From: Streptomyces noursei ATCC 11455
GTDB taxonomy: Bacteria > Actinomycetota > Actinomycetes > Streptomycetales > Streptomycetaceae
Direction of reading: 5' to 3'
NCBI RefSeq assembly: GCF_001704275.1
Contig: NZ_CP011533.1
Location: forward strand, 9,734,001 to 9,798,000
Length of the DNA: 64,000 bases
Shown: in pieces, positions 15,773 to 23,986 of the stretch
Numbering within the stretch: the stretch's first letter is position 1
Layout of the letters: every line of letters begins with the position of its first letter
Notes under the pieces: generated by a model
Told to the model about the DNA's origin: nothing
Databases searched by the model: none
Seen by the model: only the letters and a program-made list of their open reading frames with translations
Made by a program: the position numbers and the translations under genes

Positions 15773-17668
15773 TCAGTCCCTGTCCTCCTGCAACTTCAAC
15801 ATCTCAAAAAAGCCGCCGGCCTGGTCGATCAGCTCGTCATACGTACCCGTTTCGGAGATGCGGCCCTGGACGAGGACGATGATCCGGTCAGCGAGGCGGG
15901 TGTTGGCCAGGCGATGGGTGATGAACACGGTCGCCCGCCCGGCGGCCAGATGCTTGAGCCGCATGTAAATCCGGTGCTCCGCGCGGGCATCGAGCGCGGC
16001 CGTAGGCTCGTCCATCACCAGCACGGGGGCGTCGCGGTGGAAAGCGCGAGCAACGGCGACGCGCTGCCACTGCCCGCCGGACAGGTCGTGTCCTCCCCAC
16101 CAGGAGCGGGCCAGCGAGGTGTCCAGCCCGTGGGGCAGGTCGGCGATGACACTGTCGGCGCCGGCGGCCTCGGCGGCGGCGTGCACGGCAACGTCGCCTT
16201 CGGGCCGGGGCTGGCCGAGGGTGATGTTCTCGCGGGCGGCCAGTGGCCAGCGCGTGTAGTCCTGCGGCACAAGCGCCACCTTCGACAGCACTGCGCCCGG
16301 GTCGGCGTCCGCCAGGTCCACGCCGTCCCACCGCACCGAGCCCTTCGTGGGCAGGAACAGCCCGGTCAGCACGCGGGCGAGGGTGGACTTGCCGGCGCCG
16401 TTCTCGCCGACCAGCGCGATGACCTCGCCGCGCTTGAGGTCCAGGTCGATGCCGTCCAACGCGGGCCGGTCGGCCCCGGGGTAGGTGAAGGAGACGTCCG
16501 TAGCGCTGATCACCTGGGGCCCGTCCTCGGCAACCTGAGCTGAACCGCGGCGGGTCATCCATGGCTTGGCCACGGCCAGGAACCGGGCCCAGTCGTCCAA
16601 AGACAGAGAGGTGCGGAACAGCCGGGCCCCGGCCCGTACCGTCGTGGCCAGCGCGGCCCCGGAGGTCCGCACCGCCAGCGCGGCAGTTCCCGCCGCGGCG
16701 AGCTCCATCCGGCCGGTGGCCACCAGGAGCACGAGCACGCCCCAGGTCGCGGCGGTGCCGACCGCCGTAAGGGCATCGCCGATCCCTTGCACCACCAGGG
16801 CCTGCCGGGTGGCCTTGAGCTGCTCGGCGTCCAGGCGGCCGGAGACGATGCGGTACTGCCGGATCAGGAAGCCGGCCATGGTGCCTGCGCGGACCTCATC
16901 GGCTGTGGCCCGCTCCGTGGTGTACGCGCGGAAGACGTTGCGCAGACGGGAGTCGGCGAGGTTGCGGTGGTGGGCGCCGTGCTCGATCCGCGCCCCCCGT
17001 ACGGCACCCCATGCACAAGGGATGACGGAGGCGAGAAGCAGCGGCAGCATCAACGCGTGCAGCACAGTGACGACCGTCGCGGCGGCGGCCATCTGGGCCG
17101 CGGCGGAGGTCAGCAGCTGGGCGTCGAGGATGAGGTCGCCGGTCTTCTCCGCCCCGTCGGAGGCAGCGGCGTGGGCGTCCTCGAAGTCCGGGTCCTCGTA
17201 GGCGACGAGCTCGGCGGCGGTGGCCGCGGTGATGACCTCCAAGTCGGCCTCGCGGACGGCCTTCGGTGCGAGGCGCGCGGCGGACGCGCGGGCGGCGGCA
17301 TCGAGTAGGTAGCGGCCGGATGCGGCGAGGGCGAGCACGACCACGGCGGCCAGGTTCTCGCCTAGGCCGGTGGAGATGTCGGGGCTGGTGAACACAGCGG
17401 CCAGAACGCGAGTGGTGGCCGCGAGCGCGGTGGCGGTGAGGGCGGCGGCGCCGATCTGGCAGGTGAGCAGGGTCAGGACGGCACGGTGGTCGGTGCGCCA
17501 GCCGAGCCGGGCTGCTTGGGCGAGAGTGTGCGGGAGTCGGCGGGCTATGGCCCACGTGGACAGGTTGACGCTCGCCTCGAAGTGCCGGTCGGAGGCAAGG
17601 TGCATGACCGGTGGCTGGCCCGCTGCGGCGACAGGCGGGGAGGATACGGAAGAACTCACGCGCCCCAT
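15773..17668 (-). CDS. ABC transporter, fused permease and ATPase
   Basis: 631 residues. The N-terminal membrane domain has hydrophobic segments at about 66-88, 104-120, 190-220 and 295-330. The ATPase domain has Walker A GENGAGKST (421-429), Q-loop VPQD (about 467), signature LSGGQWQR (529 on), Walker B VLVMDEPTAALD (549-560) and H-loop FITHRL (His about 575). Half-transporters of this type export peptides or other small products. The neighbour is a lasso-type B2 protein, which suggests export of a ribosomal peptide, but no precursor is visible. The start is uncertain: GTG or ATG codons slightly downstream would also work. A hairpin separates it from the B2 gene. Confidence 0.9.
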   Translation of the reverse strand: MGRVSSSVSSPPVAAAGQPPVMHLASDRHFEASVNLSTWAIARRLPHTLAQAARLGWRTDHRAVLTLLTCQIGAAALTATALAATTRVLAAVFTSPDISTGLGENLAAVVVLALAASGRYLLDAAARASAARLAPKAVREADLEVITAATAAELVAYEDPDFEDAHAAASDGAEKTGDLILDAQLLTSAAAQMAAAATVVTVLHALMLPLLLASVIPCAWGAVRGARIEHGAHHRNLADSRLRNVFRAYTTERATADEVRAGTMAGFLIRQYRIVSGRLDAEQLKATRQALVVQGIGDALTAVGTAATWGVLVLLVATGRMELAAAGTAALAVRTSGAALATTVRAGARLFRTSLSLDDWARFLAVAKPWMTRRGSAQVAEDGPQVISATDVSFTYPGADRPALDGIDLDLKRGEVIALVGENGAGKSTLARVLTGLFLPTKGSVRWDGVDLADADPGAVLSKVALVPQDYTRWPLAARENITLGQPRPEGDVAVHAAAEAAGADSVIADLPHGLDTSLARSWWGGHDLSGGQWQRVAVARAFHRDAPVLVMDEPTAALDARAEHRIYMRLKHLAAGRATVFITHRLANTRLADRIIVLVQGRISETGTYDELIDQAGGFFEMLKLQEDRD

Positions 17669-17775
17669 GAGGGAGCCGAACCAGGGGGCCGAGCAACGGG
17701 ATTGTTCCCCCAGGTCCGGGATCGCCCCTGGTCACCCCGACCGCCCCCGTCAGCATTTCATTCGAACGAGTGATG

Positions 17776-17820
17776 CCGTGGTCCAGGGCCGGGGAGGCTC
17801 GTGTTGGCCCCGGACCACGG
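17776..17820. terminator. Hairpin between the B2 and ABC genes
   Basis: An inverted repeat of about 15 bp arms: CCGTGGTCCAGGGCC against GGCCCCGGACCACGG, with a single mismatched position and a 15-nt loop. It lies 15 nt past the stop of the B2 gene. It looks like a factor-independent terminator, without a marked T tract, as is common in streptomycetes. Confidence 0.6.
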
Positions 17821-17834
17821 TGGCGCGGGAGTTG

Positions 17835-18227
17835 CTACGGCTCGGCCAGGACCGGCATCCACGGCCGGTCGACGGCGTCGCCGATGTCCCGGCCGACCGT
17901 GCCTTCGGGCACCTCGGCCCAGGCGTGTGCGGCGTGGGGCATGAAGCGGGCGCCGTGCACCCAGCGGGCCTTGCGGCCGGTCAGGGCGGTCGCGATGACA
18001 GTGGCGAGGCTCAGTTCCGCACACGCAATCCGGCCCGGCCACCACGAGGGAATCACCGCCAGCACCGCCGTATACAGAGCCTCCAGCCGGGCGAGGCGCG
18101 CGTAAGGCAGGCCGTGCAGCAGTCGCACGGCGGCGAGCTTCCAGCGCAGCGGTAGCGGGCTCGCGGCTAGGGAGTCCGCACCTGCGACCGCGGCCACGGA
18201 CACCGCCCCCTCCCCATCGACCGGCAT
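17835..18227 (-). CDS. Lasso-peptide-type B2 protein (transglutaminase-like)
   Basis: 130 residues from the ATG at 18227. The C-terminal half matches the B2 leader-peptidase pattern: a Trp-Pro-x-Arg-x-x-Cys segment (PSWWPGRIACAELSLATVIA) with the putative catalytic Cys, a strand (KARWVHGARF), and HAAHAWAEV with the catalytic His; an Asp follows further on. B2 proteins cleave leader peptides of lasso and related RiPP precursors, normally with an RRE protein (B1) and an asparagine-synthetase-like cyclase. Neither is visible nearby. Alternative starts are TTG at 18263 or GTG at about 18,203 (with GGGGAGGGGG before it). The adjacent ABC transporter supports a peptide role. Confidence 0.7.
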   Translation of the reverse strand: MPVDGEGAVSVAAVAGADSLAASPLPLRWKLAAVRLLHGLPYARLARLEALYTAVLAVIPSWWPGRIACAELSLATVIATALTGRKARWVHGARFMPHAAHAWAEVPEGTVGRDIGDAVDRPWMPVLAEP

Positions 18228-18357
18228 GTGTCCCCAAGTCTTCCCCACGCGCCCGTCGTTCAACTGTCTGCGTTCGGGAACGCCAAATGCCGAGCGCGTC
18301 AGGAGCTAGACCCATTGGCGTCGTCCGGCCGACAAGAGGTTGCCGCCGGCAGGGAAA

Positions 18358-19194
18358 CTATCGCGCCTCGGGGCGGCGGGGTACCGGTCCGCGCCGAGGA
18401 TATCGCCGACCCGCGGCGCGGGCGTTGGCTGCCCTCTGCAGAGCCCTGAAGGACTTGTCGCCCTGCTTCCGCTTCTGCCCCGGCAAGTTATTTGCTGCGA
18501 GACCCAGCTTCTCCGGCCCATAGGCGGCGAGCAGATCCGATGGGGTCTGCGAGACGTAGCCGGCTGCGGCCAGCGACTCCTCGTCGGGAAACACGTCAGC
18601 ATGAAGGTCATGGGGTTCGATCAGTTCGTCCTGGAGGCCCCCGTAGGAGTACCGCCACGTGAAATTCGGGGGTGGATCCGGTTGGGCAATGCGCTTTAGT
18701 CGATCAACTTCCTTGGAGTAGTTGTAAAACGCGACGTCAGGTGCGCTTCGCATAACCTCAAGCCATCGCGACAAGTATTCGTCGGAAAACCAATCTCCGC
18801 TGTCATGTACACGTACGTGTGCAGGTGTGTCGCCGACAGGCCGAAACCGGGGGAGCTGCAACTCTTCGATCATCTGAGCTTGCCATGCGTCCGGTTCATC
18901 CATGACGTACTGAAGGTTCCGCTGGTGAGCCCGCAGAACGCTGGGCATCATGAACATCCCGGCGCGGGCATAACACATCTTTCGGCATTCTCCAGCCGAA
19001 GGGCAGGAATTGTATGGGCGCCCGTCGGGAAGTTTTCCCGACCACGCCGGCAAAGTCCATTTCCAGATCCTCTCCGCCCGTTCACCAGCGCAAGAAGAAC
19101 GCATACGGCGCAACAGAACACGAGGACGCTCCCACGTCGGCGCCTCTGAACCCTCTTCCACCGAGGCGCTATCCGATATACGGGGATCACTCAC
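18358..19194 (-). CDS. Gp88-family protein
   Basis: 278 residues. The cysteine cluster CPSAGECRKMCYA (Cys64, 70, 74), then HVRVHDSGDWFSDEYL, VAFYNYSKEVDRL and FTWRYSYGG, matches the family named after mycobacteriophage gene product 88, found in actinobacterial phages and plasmids. Its biochemical role is unknown to me; the three close cysteines suggest a metal or Fe-S site. The GTG at 19194 has GGAGGAGAG 6 nt upstream. It lies 86 nt after the VirB4-like gene on the same strand, so it may be read from the transfer operon. The last 30 residues are Arg/Pro-rich. Confidence 0.8.
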   Translation of the reverse strand: MSDPRISDSASVEEGSEAPTWERPRVLLRRMRSSCAGERAERIWKWTLPAWSGKLPDGRPYNSCPSAGECRKMCYARAGMFMMPSVLRAHQRNLQYVMDEPDAWQAQMIEELQLPRFRPVGDTPAHVRVHDSGDWFSDEYLSRWLEVMRSAPDVAFYNYSKEVDRLKRIAQPDPPPNFTWRYSYGGLQDELIEPHDLHADVFPDEESLAAAGYVSQTPSDLLAAYGPEKLGLAANNLPGQKRKQGDKSFRALQRAANARAAGRRYPRRGPVPRRPEAR

Positions 19195-19280
19195 GAGACT
19201 CTCCTCCTTCAGTCTTGCGTCGCTTCCTTCACGGGGCTCACCACCCGCTCCCTCAGCAGCTCCCCACCACGCAATCAGGA

Positions 19281-21863
19281 CTACGATGACCGCGCGTCAG
19301 CCGCTGACAGGGCCCCAGCTGCCGCGGTCGCGCCCCCTGGTACGGGTGTTTTGCCGGGGGTGGTGAAGATGCTGGCCTGGATGCGATGCACCTCCGGGAC
19401 CAACACCTGAAAGTGCCCAATGCGCTGACGGGCATCGCGCCCGAGCATCTCGCCGGCACGCTCCCGATTGCCCATCGGCGACAACGTCATGACCTTCTCC
19501 AGCAACTGCTCGTCGTCGCCCGGCAGCCCCAAGGCAGTCAAAGCGTGCCCGGCTAGGGTCCGGTCGGTGGTGCGGGAGATGACCAAGTAGGCCAGTAGCC
19601 CACGGATCATTTCGCCACCCAGCTCGCGTACGTCATGGGCCCCCATCGCGATGCCGGCGTAGTGCTTCCGCCCATCCGAGACGACCTCGTGCACCAGCGC
19701 AGAGCCTTCCGCGGACATCGTCAGCCAGTAGCACTCATCGACAATGACCTGGCAGAACCGATCGATGGCAAACGCCGTCTCCCGCGCCAGTGCAGCCACC
19801 AGATACAGCACGGCCCGACCGATCAGCGCCTCGGTCGGCTGGATACGCAGCAGATCCGGGTTCAACACCGCTTCGCGCGGCGGCAATGTCAGACCCGCGG
19901 TGGTCACCACCACCGCGTCGCAGCTGCCCTCATCCATCGTGAGGACCGGCAGATTGGGGTCGAACACCGCGGCGGCGAGCGGCTCGTCGCGCACCACCTG
20001 CAACAGCGCGGCCAAGGTCGCCGCATCACGCGCCATCGCCCCGTCCCCGTGCGTCATGGAATCCAGTTCCACCACGACCCGAGCCATGCACGGCTGCTGC
20101 GAGTCGGCGGCCGCCACCACGGCCTTCTTCAAGAGCGCCCCCTGCGTGGTCATCGGGCCGATTCCCAACTGCAGACTCAGATACGACCGGGCGTACCGGA
20201 TCCCCGTATCCCGGTCGAACAGGCGCAACGGGTCCAGTGACACCTCCGCGCGAGCGATGTCCACGACCTGGCACCTGCCGGGAGCAGCTCGTTTCGCGAA
20301 GTGAGCCCATTCCCGCACCGGCGTGCGGTCGATGACGATGACTCGCCCGCCCCGGTCGACGACACCGGACGCGATGACCTTGAGCAGGACGCTTTTGCCG
20401 CCACCCAAATCACCCGCCACACCCAACGAAGCAGAGGCGTCCTGACGCGGTGCATCAGCCACATCCCACAGCACCGGCCGCACCGTGCCGGCATCCAGCG
20501 AAATGCCGACCATTTGCCCACCGCGGTCACCGAACACGTCCACCGACAATGCCCCGTTGAGCGCGAAGTCACCCGAAAGCTGGTACTGGGTGAACTCCCT
20601 CAACTTCGAAGGACTGCCACCAGCCGGCAAGCCCATCGTGAAGAGATCCACCTGCGCCCCCAGTGGAGCCACCACTCGATAGCTGGCGCCACCCAGCCGC
20701 TTCTGCAGCGACTGAGCCCGCTCCATACACACACTCGGCGTCGGGCCCCACACCGTCAGCACGGTGACGAACCGGACCTCCACCTCCAACTGACTGGCAG
20801 CAGCCTGCGCGGCCTCGTCGTCCAGGTCCTCGATCGCATCATGCATCTCATCAGGCAGACCAATGGCACGCTGCGCCGTGCGCTGCTCAATCTGATCCAA
20901 CAACTCCATCCGCCGCTTGGCGACTTCGACACTCACCTTCTCCGCCGGCACCAGCGACATGTCGACCGTGACATCCACCGGCCATGGCAGCGCCTCCAAC
21001 TGAGCCAGAATGTCGGCATCCGCCTCGTCCACAGCACGCGGCATCTCCTCAAGGGCAAGATGAGCCTGATACCCCGTACCGCTGGCCGACTCCACCTCAA
21101 GCCACGCCCGCTTCAACAGCGACGCTTTCCCCTCGGCACGGCGCGAACGAGGGCGATGCTTGTGCTCACCGTGCCCGCCTTCCAGCAGGCGTACCTGACC
21201 GAGATCGGCATAGGACGGTGAGCGCAACACACCACGAGCGATCTCGCCCCCAAACCCCTGGTGCCGGGACGCTTCCAACAACAAAGGCTCCTGCTGACCA
21301 CGGTGGACAGCGTGCTGATGCATCCACACGATCTCCGCCGGACGAGCCGGGCGGAGCTCCACAAACGCCTCGAACTCGTTCGCCAGCCGCCGAGCCTGCT
21401 GCACGTAGCCGATGACCTCTTCCTCCGACACCGCAGCCGGACGCATCCCCAGCACCGCACCGACCTCCGCCCACGCGGCACCGAACGTCGCCCGCACCTC
21501 GGCCCGCCACCCCGTCGCCGACAGCGGGGCCGCCAGCCACAAGGTCCGCTCGTGCATCTCGACCCCGTCCAGCAGATCCAGCCGCGCCCGGGTCACCTCC
21601 GCCCAATGCGGGCAGTCCTCCAACGACACGTCAGCGATCATCCGCGCGGCGATCTCCCCCGGATCGGTCTGCGCACACAGGCTGTACAACCGTGCCGCCG
21701 TCGGCAACGCGCGCAGCAGCGAAGCCAGTCGGCCGGAGCTCTGCGCCCGCTCCCGGGCACTGGCGTACTGCCCGCCCTGCGGGTCCAGCCGCCATACCGC
21801 CCACACTTCACCGGTCGCCGACCACACCACGTTGCCGGCGATATGCCGCATCGCGAGCCTCAT
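19281..21863 (-). CDS. VirB4-like transfer ATPase
   Basis: 860 residues. Motifs are Walker A GDLGGGKS (about 484-491) and Walker B QVIVDE (705-710), with VIVIDRTPVREW following the first strand. The N-terminal half has the mixed alpha/beta style of VirB4/TraC proteins. VirB4 energises assembly and substrate transfer in every type IV secretion system. The ATG overlaps the preceding stop by 4 nt. Length fits the family (about 800-900). It ends type IV block (iii). Confidence 0.88.
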   Translation of the reverse strand: MRLAMRHIAGNVVWSATGEVWAVWRLDPQGGQYASARERAQSSGRLASLLRALPTAARLYSLCAQTDPGEIAARMIADVSLEDCPHWAEVTRARLDLLDGVEMHERTLWLAAPLSATGWRAEVRATFGAAWAEVGAVLGMRPAAVSEEEVIGYVQQARRLANEFEAFVELRPARPAEIVWMHQHAVHRGQQEPLLLEASRHQGFGGEIARGVLRSPSYADLGQVRLLEGGHGEHKHRPRSRRAEGKASLLKRAWLEVESASGTGYQAHLALEEMPRAVDEADADILAQLEALPWPVDVTVDMSLVPAEKVSVEVAKRRMELLDQIEQRTAQRAIGLPDEMHDAIEDLDDEAAQAAASQLEVEVRFVTVLTVWGPTPSVCMERAQSLQKRLGGASYRVVAPLGAQVDLFTMGLPAGGSPSKLREFTQYQLSGDFALNGALSVDVFGDRGGQMVGISLDAGTVRPVLWDVADAPRQDASASLGVAGDLGGGKSVLLKVIASGVVDRGGRVIVIDRTPVREWAHFAKRAAPGRCQVVDIARAEVSLDPLRLFDRDTGIRYARSYLSLQLGIGPMTTQGALLKKAVVAAADSQQPCMARVVVELDSMTHGDGAMARDAATLAALLQVVRDEPLAAAVFDPNLPVLTMDEGSCDAVVVTTAGLTLPPREAVLNPDLLRIQPTEALIGRAVLYLVAALARETAFAIDRFCQVIVDECYWLTMSAEGSALVHEVVSDGRKHYAGIAMGAHDVRELGGEMIRGLLAYLVISRTTDRTLAGHALTALGLPGDDEQLLEKVMTLSPMGNRERAGEMLGRDARQRIGHFQVLVPEVHRIQASIFTTPGKTPVPGGATAAAGALSAADARSS

Positions 21864-22456
21864 GCGCCCATGCCTCCATCCCCGCCCCGTGCGTCCCGCC
21901 GCTGCAAGATCTGCTGCATAGCCGTCGGCACCGGCCGCGGCTGCGGCGGAGGCAGCGGCTTACGACGACCTTCACGCGGAAGACGTCCTTCTACCCCTCG
22001 CAACAGCGCACCCAGACCGCGCTTCCCACCGACCGCAGCGCGATCGGCGACGTCGTCCGCCACCCCCACAGAGACCTCCTCGATCACGCACCCGCCGTAC
22101 ACGACCTGCGGCCTCGGCGGGCGCATTGCCCGGCCGTCGACCCGCCCGCCGCGCGGCTGGAAGATCCGGGCCGCCACCCCCACAGCAAGGTTGAAGGGCG
22201 TCCGGCCACCGATCCTCGCGCGCCGCACCGCCCACACCGCCACGACCAGCACCACCACCGGCACAGGCCCCAGCACACGCCACCAGGAGAAGGTCTTGAT
22301 CAGCACGAACCCGCCGACGAACGCCACCCCGATCTGCGCCGCGGTATAGGGGCCGAACGGCAGCACCCAGTCGCCGACCTTCCCAAATACCCACGGCAAC
22401 CGCCGCGCCCGCGTATACGAGCGACCAACCCGGATCCCGACATCGACGCCGCTCAC
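21860..22456 (-). CDS. PrgI/VirB3-like membrane protein
   Basis: 198 residues. A short basic N-terminus is followed by two closely spaced hydrophobic segments (TAAQIGVAFVGGFVLI and VLGPVPVVVLVVAVWAV) and a soluble basic tail with a proline-rich stretch (LPPPQPRPVP). Short two-helix proteins immediately upstream of VirB4 are typically VirB3/PrgI/TcpE-like. The GTG start overlaps the upstream stop and its stop overlaps the VirB4 start. No family motif beyond this layout is visible. Confidence 0.65.
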   Translation of the reverse strand: MSGVDVGIRVGRSYTRARRLPWVFGKVGDWVLPFGPYTAAQIGVAFVGGFVLIKTFSWWRVLGPVPVVVLVVAVWAVRRARIGGRTPFNLAVGVAARIFQPRGGRVDGRAMRPPRPQVVYGGCVIEEVSVGVADDVADRAAVGGKRGLGALLRGVEGRLPREGRRKPLPPPQPRPVPTAMQQILQRRDARGGDGGMGA

Positions 22457-22806
22457 GCGTGATCACCCCCAGAACTCCGCCCCTGCGCACCCGCCGGCCC
22501 GAGCGGCTCAGGCCCGCGGTTGTCAACGCGCACCACCCCAGCCGGCGCGGATCCCGCATGGGTGATCTCGTCCTTGAACGCATCCGCCAGCTGGGTCTGA
22601 GAGTTGTAGATCGCCAGGATGATCACGTAGCCGAGGATCGCCCCGATACCAGCCTTCACACTGAACCGCTGAATGATCTTCGCGACGATCAATATGAGCA
22701 GCGCCAGCTTCAGCGCGCCCTCAGCCCAACTCGTCCCCAACTGGAACAGGTGATTGCCGATGTCGGCGAACGCACCCGCCAACTGCACCGTCTGACCGGT
22801 ATGCAT
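22453..22806 (-). CDS. Small membrane protein of type IV block (iii)
   Basis: 117 residues with one or two hydrophobic segments (LKLALLILIVAKII and GIGAILGYVIILAIY) and a polar tail. It sits between the TcpC-like and PrgI-like genes. Similar small proteins in Gram-positive conjugation loci are membrane adaptors or VirB2-like subunits; the sequence does not say which. The ATG at 22806 overlaps the preceding stop (TGATG); a GTG one codon upstream is also possible. Confidence 0.6.
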   Translation of the reverse strand: MHTGQTVQLAGAFADIGNHLFQLGTSWAEGALKLALLILIVAKIIQRFSVKAGIGAILGYVIILAIYNSQTQLADAFKDEITHAGSAPAGVVRVDNRGPEPLGPAGAQGRSSGGDHA

Positions 22807-23780
22807 CACGCACCACCTCCCCTACCCGACACACCCTCGCCCTCCAGACCGCTCTCCACGGCCAGGACCTCCCACCGGCCCTCGCGCGCCGACAGCCGCA
22901 GCGCGTAACTCAGCGGCCACTGCGTCCCCTGAGCATCGCGCGCCACGACCCGCGCAAGAACACGTACCTGCTGCCCGTCCCGCCCTACCTCGCCAGCGCT
23001 CTGTGTCGAACTGACCCTCTCGGTACGCACCCCGCCGTAGGACACACCCAAAGCAGGAAGCCGCACACGTGCGGCCAGGTACCGCTCGGCGCCACCGGAC
23101 CCACCCAGGTACGCCGCCAAGAACTGCCCTACCGTCGATGCAAGCGCCGATCCGGGTGACACTTCCACCGTGTACGGAGACGACCCGGCCCTACCAGCAA
23201 CGGGGCCGGGCACAGCAGAGGGCGCCGCGGTCACCACAAAGCTCTGCCCCCCGCCCGCACCCGCCCCATTTCGCCAGAGCACCGGGAAGCGGAAGTAGCG
23301 CACCGCAGGCCCCGTCCCAGGGGACTGCAGCACCACCCCTACCGTCACCGACCACGCCCCCGGCCGCACGGCCTCACAACGCACGGTCCGAACCACTGTC
23401 ACTGCCGGGGGACGCCCGTGGAACTCCGGAAGGGCTACCTCCGGAGCCAACGATCGCGCAGTCTTCTGCGCATCGGACGCCTGCCCGTCCCCAGGATCGC
23501 CGGCCAGCCACATCCTCACGAACAACTCGGCGAAGCCCCCCGGCCCCTCTGCCCCTCCGGACTTCCCGGTCGCTTGCTGCACGGCACCGTGGGCCGGGCC
23601 AACCGCCGGCACTGAGGGAAACCACGACGTCGCCAGCGCAAGCGGACCGCACGCCAGCGCAACCAGAGCTGCGGCACGAACCAAAGAAACCCTGCGATGA
23701 CGCAGCGACTGTCCAGCAGAATCCGACGGTGATGAGGCGGAGGCCCGGCGATGGTTGCCGGAGGCGGGCAAGGGCGGCAC
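22806..23780 (-). CDS. TcpC/VirB8-like conjugation protein
   Basis: 324 residues from GTG 23780, chosen because GAGGAG lies 6 nt before it and because the longer frame would run across the operator array. After a basic N-terminus comes one membrane helix (VRAAALVALACGPLALATSW), then two similar extracytoplasmic domains: one around FAELFVRMWLAGD ... TVGVVLQSPGTG and one around VGQFLAAYLGGSG ... VRVLARVVARDAQG. Two NTF2-like domains after one anchor are the TcpC layout of Gram-positive conjugation systems. It is the first gene of block (iii). Confidence 0.75.
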   Translation of the reverse strand: MPPLPASGNHRRASASSPSDSAGQSLRHRRVSLVRAAALVALACGPLALATSWFPSVPAVGPAHGAVQQATGKSGGAEGPGGFAELFVRMWLAGDPGDGQASDAQKTARSLAPEVALPEFHGRPPAVTVVRTVRCEAVRPGAWSVTVGVVLQSPGTGPAVRYFRFPVLWRNGAGAGGGQSFVVTAAPSAVPGPVAGRAGSSPYTVEVSPGSALASTVGQFLAAYLGGSGGAERYLAARVRLPALGVSYGGVRTERVSSTQSAGEVGRDGQQVRVLARVVARDAQGTQWPLSYALRLSAREGRWEVLAVESGLEGEGVSGRGGGA

Positions 23781-23821
23781 GACGACTCCTCGGGAGTTGG
23801 ATATCCCGACTCTCCGCAGGC

Positions 23822-23888
23822 CGCTTACCACGACGCTTACCAGCGCTCCGCTCACCCGTCACAGGCCCATCACGACTCTGCGGTAAGC
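23822..23888 (-). promoter_or_regulatory. Direct-repeat operator array B (type IV block iii)
   Basis: Plus-strand units are GCTTACCA (23,823-23,830), GCTTACCA (23,835-23,842) and GCTCACCC (23,850-23,857), with an inverted copy GGTAAGC at 23,882-23,888. Order, spacing and much of the sequence between units (GGCC..ATCACG) match array A. It lies 42 nt before the TcpC-like start and about 100 nt before the divergent plus-strand gene, so it could control both. Confidence 0.65.
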
Positions 23889-23986
23889 ACCCCCAGCAAC
23901 GATGGCCAGGGCACGGAGGCATAGTCCCCGTTGTCAGACCCGCCCCCGACTTGCATCGCGATACGCGGTTCGGGAGGCTGCCGCAT

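Noticed and set aside
17110..17756. Minus frame beginning MLTGAVGVTRGDPGPG just before the ABC gene
   Set aside because: It overlaps the ABC transporter in another frame and turns into Arg/Pro-rich sequence; the ABC frame has all motifs.
17758..18315. Possible lasso precursor peptide near the B2 gene (minus frame ending SGANTSLPGPGPRHHSFE)
   Set aside because: The frame is a shadow of the B2 gene and of the terminator hairpin after it; it lacks a leader with the conserved Thr and a ribosome site.
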